Source of the DNA: Anabaena sp. WA102 | GTDB taxonomy: Bacteria; Cyanobacteriota; Cyanobacteriia; Cyanobacteriales; Nostocaceae | NCBI RefSeq assembly: GCF_001277295.1 | Contig: NZ_CP011456.1 | Location: 4,530,001 to 4,594,000 of the forward strand | Direction of reading: 5' to 3' | Length of the DNA: 64,000 bases | Shown: positions 53,007-61,700 of the stretch, piece by piece | How positions within the stretch are numbered: the stretch's first letter is position 1 | How the letters are laid out: each line of letters opens with the position of its first letter | Notes under the pieces: model-generated | Told to the model about the DNA's origin: nothing | What the model saw: only the letters and a program-made list of their open reading frames with translations | The model's database searches: none | Position numbers and translations under genes: made by a program

Positions 53007-53942
53007 ATGAGTGAAGTAACAGCAAATTATGATCAATCATGGAAAGAAGCATTAAATGAATATTTTGAAAGCTTCGTAGCATTTTTCTTTCCTGTAGCCC
53101 ATCAAGCAATAGATTGGACAAAAACCCCTGAATCTTTAGATAAAGAACTGCAAGAAATTACAGCTTCAGGAGAAACCAAAAACCGAATTACCGATAAACT
53201 GTATAAAGTTTGGTTATTAGATCAAACTCAAGTATGGATTTTAATCCACATAGAAATTCAGAGTCAATATGATGTTAACTTTGAAGAACGGATGTACATT
53301 TATAATTACCGAGCCTTCGACCTTTATCACCAATTTGTAGTAAGTGTAGCAATTTTAGGTGATACAAGTCCTAGTTGGCGACCAAATAGTTATGATAGAG
53401 CTATGTTGGATTGTGAACTAAGTTTAAAATTCCCCATAGCTAAAATTCTTGATTATGAATCAAAGTGGGATGAACTAGAAAAGAGTGATAATCCCTTTGC
53501 TACCATAGTGATGGCGCATTTAAAGACTAAAGCCACCACCAGTAATTTAACAGAAAGGGAGCAATGGAAATGGATATTAATTAGAGGACTTTATGACCGG
53601 GGCTTCACCAAAGAGAAACTTGTTAAGTTATTTAAAATCATCGACACAATGATGACTTTACCTAAACAATTGCAAGCAGGATTGGTCACAAAAATTAAAC
53701 AATTCGAGGAGGAGAGAACAATGCCTTTAATTAGCCCAACAGAACAACTAGCTATGGAACGGGGAGAGCAACAGCTAGTTATACGCTTACTAAATCGGCG
53801 AATTGGTGAAATTGAATTATCATTGATTGACTCAATTCGTGCATTAACAATTGAGAAATTAGAATTATTGGGTGAAGCTCTCTTAGATTTTTCTTCTATG
53901 ACTGATTTAGAACAATGGTTACAAAATAACCCAGAGTCTTGA
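53007..53942 (+). CDS. Rpn-type PD-(D/E)XK nuclease-like protein with DUF4351 C-terminus
   Basis: A 311-aa protein. The N-terminal part (YDQSWKEALNEYFESFVAFF) and the core WILIHIEIQSQYDVNFEERM, with its Glu-x-Gln strand, match the Rpn/transposase_31-like nucleases. The last 60 residues (QQLVIRLLNRRIGEIELSLI, then LDFSSMTDLEQWLQNNPES) are DUF4351. In bacteria Rpn proteins promote RecA-independent recombination or act in phage defence; the cyanobacterial DUF4351 group is uncharacterised. Intact, with a normal start. Confidence 0.78.
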   Translation: MSEVTANYDQSWKEALNEYFESFVAFFFPVAHQAIDWTKTPESLDKELQEITASGETKNRITDKLYKVWLLDQTQVWILIHIEIQSQYDVNFEERMYIYNYRAFDLYHQFVVSVAILGDTSPSWRPNSYDRAMLDCELSLKFPIAKILDYESKWDELEKSDNPFATIVMAHLKTKATTSNLTEREQWKWILIRGLYDRGFTKEKLVKLFKIIDTMMTLPKQLQAGLVTKIKQFEEERTMPLISPTEQLAMERGEQQLVIRLLNRRIGEIELSLIDSIRALTIEKLELLGEALLDFSSMTDLEQWLQNNPES

Positions 53943-53995
53943 GATTAATCATACTGAATTAAATAGAGCGATCGCCTTTTTGGGGATGTGGAAGG

Positions 53996-54320
53996 GCGAT
54001 AGCGAAGCGCTGCTGCAAGCAGTTCGCTTTGGGGATATGGGATGTACCATTTTTGGGGATATGGGAATGCGATAGCGTAAGCGCTGCTGCAAGCAGTTCG
54101 CTGTTTTAGGGTAGGGGATGTGAGGGGATGTGGGAGGTGCGATAGCGAAGCGCTGCTGCAAGCAGTTCGCTTTTCGATGATGGGGGTGCGATAGCGAAGC
54201 GCTGCTGCAAGCAGTTCACTGTTGTAGGGGATGTGGGATGCAATAGCGAAGCGTTGCTGCAAGCAGTTCGCTTTCAGGGATGATGGGAGTGCGATAGCGA
54301 AGCGCTCCGCAGGAATCGCT
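53996..54320. repeat. cluster of six 32-bp palindromic repeats
   Basis: Units at 53996, 54069, 54139, 54188, 54240 and 54291 read GCGATAGCGAAGCGCTGCTG plus CAAGCAGTTCGC, with small changes; the last is the CTCCGCAGGAATCGC variant. They are separated by 20-45 bp of GGGGATGTGGG-like text. Short frames read through the cluster on the minus strand but are repeat artefacts. The first lies 50 bp from the Rpn-like stop and the last abuts hicB. Confidence 0.85.
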
Positions 54321-54554
54321 TCATGAAGAGTACAATTTTCTACGCACAGGAGCAAAGGGAATTTCTTTACCCTTTTGTTGATAATCTTCCTTCACTAACT
54401 CCCAGGCTAATTTTAGTTCTTGCAAAGCTTCTTCAGGAGTATCACCAAAAGCTGAAATATTAGGTATTTCTTGTAAATGTGCTAACCAATCTCCTTGTTC
54501 ATCAATATATAAATTAATTGTAAAGCCATTAAAATTATAATTATTTAAAGTCAT
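54321..54554 (-). CDS. hicB: HicB-family antitoxin
   Basis: A 77-aa protein with the HicB partial RNase H-like fold pattern: FTINLYIDEQGDWLAHLQEI, then SAFGDTPEEALQELKLAWEL. HicB blocks the HicA mRNA interferase and autoregulates the operon. Its start overlaps the hicA stop by one base (TAATG). The 3' end adjoins the palindromic repeat cluster. No DNA-binding C-terminal helix-turn-helix is obvious; the last residues are PFAPVRRKLYSS. Confidence 0.85.
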   Translation of the reverse strand: MTLNNYNFNGFTINLYIDEQGDWLAHLQEIPNISAFGDTPEEALQELKLAWELVKEDYQQKGKEIPFAPVRRKLYSS

Positions 54555-54790
54555 TACTGATTTCCCTCTTGATATTCAAAAAACTGCTGAATTTGATAGA
54601 GTTTTGCTTTTCCATCTTTACGAGGTTGAATTGGTAAAGGTTGGCCACCCGGTGAATACCATAAACGATGACTTCCTTTTTGACGACTAAATTCCCACCC
54701 ATTCTGAATGAGGAGAGTTTCAAATTCATCAAAAGTTAGATTTTCTGGACTATTTTTAGCTTTTTGCCATAGTTTTTCTTTTTTAGTCAT
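54554..54790 (-). CDS. hicA: HicA-family mRNA interferase toxin
   Basis: A 78-aa dsRBD-like toxin: NLTFDEFETLLIQNGWEFSR, then the catalytic His41 in KGSHRLWYSPGGQPLPI. HicA cleaves mRNA. It is upstream of hicB in the same operon, the usual toxin-first order. The ATG at 54790 is chosen over two upstream TTG codons. Both partners seem intact, unlike the next module. Confidence 0.85.
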   Translation of the reverse strand: MTKKEKLWQKAKNSPENLTFDEFETLLIQNGWEFSRQKGSHRLWYSPGGQPLPIQPRKDGKAKLYQIQQFFEYQEGNQ

Positions 54791-54977
54791 CAACAAGGCT
54801 ATTATTTAGTAGATTATCCCTTGGTCTTATTATAGTCTGACAGGAATTTAATTTGTGATAGCGCAAGTGCTGACTTGTCAGTTCGCTTTTTGGGAATGTG
54901 GCAAGTGCGATAGCGATCGCCTTTATATTGAGATGTGGTTATAATTATTAGTAATCTGGTAAGTTATATTAGCTACT

Positions 54978-55184
54978 ATGACTAACACATTACAATACAT
55001 CTGTGATTCAGAAGGTCAAACAGTTTCTGTAGTTGTTCCCATTGCCATTTGGCAAGAAATAATGGCTGAGAGAGAAACTGCTTATTTGTTGAGCAGTCCA
55101 GCCATGAAAGCGAGATTACTTACCGCTAGAAAACGTCAAGATGGAATTTCTTTGGAAGCAGCCTGTGAGAAACTTGGAATTTGA
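54978..55184 (+). CDS. type II antitoxin of a YoeB/RelE-like module
   Basis: A 68-aa protein (MTNTLQYICDSEGQTVSVVV, IAIWQEIMAERETAYLLSSP, and ending RQDGISLEAACEKLGI). The fold looks like a Phd/YefM or RelB-type antitoxin with a long helix. Its 3' end overlaps the toxin reading frame by 20 bp, the usual coupled arrangement. The antitoxin is intact while its toxin is broken. Confidence 0.78.
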   Translation: MTNTLQYICDSEGQTVSVVVPIAIWQEIMAERETAYLLSSPAMKARLLTARKRQDGISLEAACEKLGI

Positions 55185-55432
55185 TGCAGATGCTTTTGAG
55201 GATTTAGCTTGGTGGATCGAAAGCGACCGTAAAAAAGCATTAAAAAGCATTAAAAATCATCAAACTAATTCGTGAAGTACAACGTAATCCATTTGAAGGC
55301 ACAGGACAACCTGAAGCACTAAAACACGATCTATCTGGCTGCTGGTCACGACGAATCGATTAAGAACATCGTCTGGTTTATGAAGTCTTAGAAGATGAAA
55401 TCAGAATTCTTGCCTGCCGGTTTCACTACTGA
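55165..55432 (+). pseudogene. YoeB/Txe-type toxin, inactivated by duplication and a stop
   Basis: From GTG at 55165 the frame reads RNLEFDADAFEDLAWWIESD, RKKALK and then shifts, because the 10-mer GCATTAAAAA is present twice (about 55236-55255). With one copy, the frame continues IIKLIREVQRNPFEGTGQPE and on to LSGCWSRRID. There a TAA replaces a sense codon (CAA expected), and EHRLVYEVLEDEIRILACRF follows to the end at 55432. The conserved toxin residues (Glu in RNPFEG, Arg in SRRID, His/Arg in EHRLVY) remain readable. So two separate lesions have silenced the ribosome-dependent RNase. Confidence 0.87.
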
Positions 55433-55482
55433 AAATTGCTTTTTGGGGATGTGGGAGAGCGATCGCTTTGGAGATGTGAGGT

Positions 55483-55538
55483 GCGATAGCGTTCGCGGAG
55501 CGTCCCGGAGGGAACTAGCGCTGCTGCAAGCAGTTCGC
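55483..55538. repeat. compound GCGATAGCG palindromic repeat
   Basis: GCGATAGCGTTCGCGGAGCG followed by TCCCGGAGGGAACTAGCG and GCTGCTGCAAGCAGTTCGC merges two repeat variants. It lies in the 307-bp gap between the broken toxin and the second giant gene. The same gap holds a GGGCGCAGG/CCTGCGCCC hairpin at 55630-55648; no gene is seen. Confidence 0.6.
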
Positions 55539-55695
55539 TTTTTGGGATGTGGGGATGATGGGATGCGATAGGGATGTGGGAAAATGAGATTTACGGCAAT
55601 TCTCGCTCTCATCAAATACAATGAATGGAGGGCGCAGGCCCTGCGCCCCTACGGTTTTGGCGATGAAAAACTGTACCTCGTAACACTAAAAATTT

Positions 55696-55722
55696 GGGGT
55701 TTAACACATTGCGCTAAACCCC
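55696..55722 (-). terminator. stem-loop after the second giant gene
   Basis: On the minus strand GGGGTTTAGCGCA pairs with TGTGTTAAACCCC (two G-T/mismatch positions), and AAATTTTT follows. It lies 18 bp after the stop of the gene at 55740 and looks like a Rho-independent terminator. It is related to the hairpin at 35594-35618. Confidence 0.6.
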
Positions 55723-55739
55723 TATGGGAGAATTAGATT

Positions 55740-58700
55740 CTAAGCAAAGACAAACTGTTTAGAATCCGTCAAACTCAAACTACTGGCTTGAATACCAGTC
55801 AGAGTAGCTAAAGTTTGATTATTGAAGACGATCGCGGTATCTGCACCAACTTGATTTAACTTCAATGTTGATGTGGTAATACCTAAGCTAACAGCACCTT
55901 GAATACCGATAACATCAGTACCCAGTTGGAAGTCAAGCACGGTATTAGCCGAAGAGGGTAATTCAGCATTGACAATCCAGAATTGGTCAGCGCCAGCACC
56001 ACCGGAAATTAAGTTACCACCACCAAGACCAACTCTGAAGATATCTTTACCATCACCACCCAAAGCGCGGTCATTGCTACCCAAGTAGAAGGTATCATCA
56101 CCCACACCACCGGATATGCGGTTGCCACCTTGACCATCTCTGGCATCAAAGGTGTCATTACCATCACTACCGAAAGCGCGATCGCCTTTGTTGACAAAGA
56201 TAGTATCATCACCGCTACCAAGATCAATGATGTTGTTACCAGCAAAGGGAGAAATTGCCCCGAAGACAGTATCAACAGTGTCATTACCTGCGCCAGTGAA
56301 GATGGTGTCGTTGATGCCATCAGTGCCACCACTGACAAACAAATCATCTTTACCAGTTGTCCCCGCCACATATTGGGTAGCTTCTGCTATAGACGCAGAT
56401 AGACCTAAACGGGAATCAAGGGCGAGGGGTTTGTCTAGTTCCAAGACCACCATCTCATTGTTGTCAATTCCTGGAGGACGACCAATGGAGAAGGGATAGT
56501 TGTTATCGTTTGCTACCAAAATGGTTTTGCTGTCAATCACTAAGACATCTTCAATGGTTTGGAAAGGCATATTGTAGGTGGTTTTACCATCACCATTGAG
56601 ATCCTTGGGATCTTGGATATTGAGTAGGTCTGCTACTTCCTCCTTGGAGACAAAGCCGTTGGTATCAATTTTACTGAAGTCAACTTTGAATATCTTCTTG
56701 AAAAGGGCGGTACTACCTTGGCCATTATCCCGTTCAATAACTAGGAACTCGTTGTTATTGATGGGAGTGAAATCACCGATCGCATTGCTGGTACTTACTA
56801 ATTGATAACGTCCTACTAATCCTTGGTAGCTTTCACTGGCTACATCGAATTTATAAATCCGTACAGAACCCGCAGGATCGCCGACAACAGTTCCTTCCAG
56901 CATCGGGTAGATGGTTTGACGATCAGGGCTAAATGCCATGCCTTCAAAGCCTTGGGAGCGGTTTAAATTGGCTGTTACGAGGTCGCCGTAGTAGGGTTGA
57001 TTAGGAGCAAAGTATTCTGGGGAATTATTGAAGTAAGGGGTATTTAAATTCCCGTTGGGATTAGCGTAGCCTGTACCAGCTAGGTAATTATTTACTAGAA
57101 CTTGTCGTCCTGTTTTGGGGAAGTCGGTAAAGAAACCATCTACACCCAAATCAATGAACTTACGGAACTCTGCACCGGGGTCGTTTTTGTAAGTATCGGG
57201 AAGGAAGAACTCGTCATTTCTTAAAGTGTAGAGGTGAACGATTAAACCAGCTTTGTGGGCATCTTGAATCAGGGTTGTGGGTGTGCCTAAAACGCGATCG
57301 CCATCACTGATTTGACCATCACCATTGAGATCATCAGCAGTACCATCCTTATTGGCATCTACCGTCAACTGAGGAACGATGCGCTGTTTATTAGGACCAA
57401 TTCCTTTAGCGTAGGTAGCAATTTCGGCTAAACCTGCGGGGGTGGACAAATTGGTATAGGTGCGGGTATCACCAGCAACTACAAAGTCATAAGGTTGACC
57501 TGAACCACCAAACAATTGCACTAGAGGAATATCAATCCCTGCGGTGGGCATGATGGTATTTTTCAGCGCCTTGAGGTTGGCAACTTCAAAGGATTGAATG
57601 AAGATCCGAGATGGGTCGGTAAAGTTCTCAGCTTTGAGGGTGTCTGCTAAGATTTGGCTAGTATTGATACCTTGCTGTTGAAAGAAAGTAGGATGTTTGG
57701 TTTCGGGATAAATACCGATTTTGCGACCTGTTTCTAGTTCGACTTGTTTCACCAAATCAATGACTTCTTTCAGGGTTGGTACTTTCAATCCATCTTGATC
57801 GAAAGTAGTACCACGCAAAGCAGGAATCCGTTCAATCGCATTCAGTTCCTTAACTTCTGCCAGGGTAAAGTCTTCAGCAAACCAACCGACGACATTGCGA
57901 CCATCTAAATTTTTGATTTTCAGGCGATCGGCAAACTTATCCCGTAAGTAAACATCCGTACTCGTATCAGTAGTATTGATAACTGGCTTACCATTAGCAT
58001 CTCGTTGAATTGTGCCATCAGCATTGAGAACGCCGACTGCTAACATGGGTTCATGACGGGCAATTAAGACACCATCTTTTGTTACCACTAAATCGGGTTC
58101 AACGAAATCTGCACCTTGAGCGATCGCTAATTTGTAGGATGCTAGGGTATGTTCTGGACGTTCACCACTTGCACCACGATGGCCAATGACAATGGGGGCG
58201 TTGCCTGTGAGTGTATCAAATTTAGGAGTAGAAAGAACAGTGGGATTTTGGGGCGATCGGACTTGATTCGCCGTAATTTGATCGCGGACTAAATCACCTG
58301 TCCCTGGGAAATCAGTAAAGTAACCATCTACACCTAAATTAATGAATTGACGAAACTCTAATTCAGGATTGTTATTGTAATTTGATGCCAGAGAACGGCT
58401 TTCATTGCGGAAGGTGTAAGGATGGACAACCAAACCCTCTTTGTGGGCATCACTAACTAAGCTGGTGGGTGCTAGGGTAACTTTATCCGCATCGTTAATC
58501 ACACCATCGTTATTGAGATCGTCAGGTTTACCATCATTGTTATTGTCTACCGTCTTCACCGAAACAATCTGCCGTTTCCAAGGTCCAATACCATCGGCAT
58601 AGGCAGCAATTTCTTTCAAACCAGCAGGAGTTAATAAATCTCCATAGGTGCGGGTGTCACCTTTACCGACAAAATCATAAGGACGAGCGTTAACATCTTG

Positions 58701-61700
58701 ATACAACAGTGTGCCATCGTTGGCGACATCGTAGGCATCAAGCAATTGCACTAAGGGAAGATTCACACCAGCAGCCGGCATGATGGTATTGTTTAAATCC
58801 TTGAGATTGCTGACTTCAAAGGACTGAATGAAAATCCGTTTGGGATCAGTAAATCCTTTGACTTTGAGGGTGTCAATCAGTTTTTCTTCCAGAGACAAAC
58901 CCAAATTGTCGTGATAGGTGGGGTGTTTGGTTTCAGGATAAATACCGATTTTCTTACCAGTTTGTACCTCAACCTCTTTCACCAAATCAATAATTTCGCC
59001 CAGGGTAGGAACTTGGAGAAGACCGTTGTATACCTGATCTCGGAAACCTTGAGGCATTACAGCCCGCAGAGTTTTAATTTCTGCCAAGGTAAAGTCGGAA
59101 GCAAAGAAGCCTTCTTCAGTGACACCATCTACCAACACCGTCTTTTTCCGACTAGCAAATTCGGAACGACTAGCTACATCGGTGGTGTTAATCAGATTTG
59201 GTTCATGACGGGCAATTAAGACCCCATCTTTAGTGGATACCAAATCTGGTTCAATGAAGTCTGCACCGCGTAAAATCGCCAAGCGGTAGGCTTCTATGGT
59301 ATGTTCTGGCAGTTCACCACTAGCGCCACGATGTCCGATCACAATTGGTGCTTGACCGTTGAGGGTATTTAGTTTAACGGGGTTAGGAGTAGGGAAGGGG
59401 GCATCTAGTAATACACCATTGCTATTGAAATGTAGTAGGTAAGTTCCAAATTCATCACCGACCCAAATATCGCCTTTAGCATCAATCACAAAGGACTCTA
59501 CATCAAAGTCAGCCCCGGTCAGTTCCCGTTTGGCTGTGTTTTTATTGACAATATCAAAGGGGATTAATTTATTGGGGTCAGACAATTGAATAAAGTTTTG
59601 GATTGCTACAGAACCATTAGCGTTTTCTGTACCCGCAAAATTGGGGTCAACTTGGTAAAGTCGCAGGAGGAAATCAGCACTGTTATTTTTTGCCCCAAAA
59701 CCGTTATCTGCTAAGAACCAAAATACAGAACCACCACTATTGGGGGCAAATTGGACACCACTAAAACCTTGCACGGGTTGACCAGGGAATGGTGTAGTGC
59801 GACCATTTGTAGGATTGGTTACGGCTGCACCCGCAGCAGGTCCAGCAGCGAAGGTATCAGCAGGTAAAGAAGCAAAACCTTTGAGTGTCACCATATTAGA
59901 AGCAATATTTAGGGTAGTTGAACTTTGATCATCTTCTTGGGCGTTGTTATTACCAGCACCAGAATCAAAGTCAGGTTGATTTTGGGCGGTAATTTCGGCT
60001 TTATTGGTCAATGCCCCACTTTGAGTCACTTTAGCCGTGAGTTTCAGGGTGCGGGTAACATTACCAGCAATTTCTCCCACTTCCCACACACCGGTTTGAC
60101 TGTTGTAAGTTCCCTGTTCCGGTGTTGCAGAGATGAAGGTAAATGGTTGTGGTAACAAATCTGTGACTTTAATGCCGTTAGCCACAAGTGGGCTGTGATT
60201 AAAAAGGGTCAAATTGAAGGTTACTTGTCCCCCTATGACTGGCTGAGTGGCATCAACAGTTTGACTTAATTCTAAATCAACACTAGCGATGTTATAGGGT
60301 AGTTCTAAAATTCCCAATTTCTCCAAAGGTGAATTACCAGTAACGTTGAAGTCGTTATCATTAATTAATGCTAGGGTGTTGGGTGAAACTAATGCTAAAC
60401 CTTCTAATTTTTCCACACCTGTATAACCAAGTTGGGCAGCATTGGCAATTAAACTTTTGCTAACTGGGGTAATTTTAGCAGTGGTTAATTCGGCTGGTGT
60501 GAGTTGTTCAATAGTTTTACCAGCAGGTAAGGTGAAATTAGCAGGATTATTGATGTTGGTAGCACCCGTTAAATTAATTTGATAAATCAATTTGTTGGAG
60601 ACATTTGTTCCTAAATCATCCCGTTCCACAACGGCAAATTTACCATTACCCAAGGAAACCGCATCACCTAATTTATCAGTTTTGGCGTTACCAGCAGCAG
60701 TGATGTTATCCAGCAAATAGAGATATTCCCCAGTTACTTGTTTGGAAATAATGTCAAATTCCAAAATTCTCAAATTACGGGAATTTCTGGAAGTTGTATC
60801 ACCAGCGTTGTCTGGGTTGTCAATGGCACTTTGAATAAAGGCGTAAAGTTTACTACCTTCCAATGCCACAGCTTCAAAACCGCGATTATTGCGACGTTGA
60901 CCATAAACTGCGGGTAATACCTCTGTGCCAAAAGTTCCTGCGGCTGCGTCTGGTTCAGGTGCTGTGGCTGTTCCTTGGGGAATAAAACGGTTAAGTAGTT
61001 TACCGTTAACATCAAAGTTATAAATTGCGGGACGGTATTCATCTACCAGCCAATAATAACCGTTTGGGGCAATAACTATCCCCTCTAAATCAGCCCCCAA
61101 TGCCTTGTTAGCTATGACTTGACCATCCAAATTAACCGCAACTTCATCGGTGTATGCTGTACCATTTGCCCCTGCTTGCAGGTTGGGAAGTCCAGTTAAT
61201 GGGGTTGTCCCATCTTTCTCAAATAGTCCTGTTCTCTTGGTGATGGCGATCGCACCTGTTTGTCTGTTAAGCTCAAAACTGACTATTTCTGGTTGAAAAT
61301 CTGGTAAATAGAAGGGACGATTAGCCCCGGTGGGGTCGCCATTGGGTCCTCTATCGGTGTGAGTCACAAATTGGAGATTACCATTTGCCGCAATACCTTG
61401 GAAATGCAACCCGGAAAAACCACCTAAGAAGATATCTTGACCTTTGGTAGTTGTTCCTAATTTGGGTAAGTTGGTAAATTCATAATTAGTTAGTCGTGGT
61501 TGGGGGACGGGGTTACGAGGGTCGTAACTTGTGGTGTCTATTTTCAGGGGGTTGGGTAAAGCATTAGCAATATTTTCCCAAGGTACTAATTTAAAGTTGC
61601 TGCTGATGTTCTCCCCATTAACAATGGTGGCGGGGTCATTTGCACCGTCTTGGGTGATAAATACACCATTAGGGAAATTGGGACCCAAGGGCAGATTAAT

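Noticed and set aside
53945..54355. Arg/Cys-rich 136-codon frame after the Rpn-like gene
   Set aside because: It is a read-through of the palindromic repeat cluster.
55388..55621. 77-codon minus-strand frame
   Set aside because: Composed of repeat sequence and the antisense of the broken toxin.
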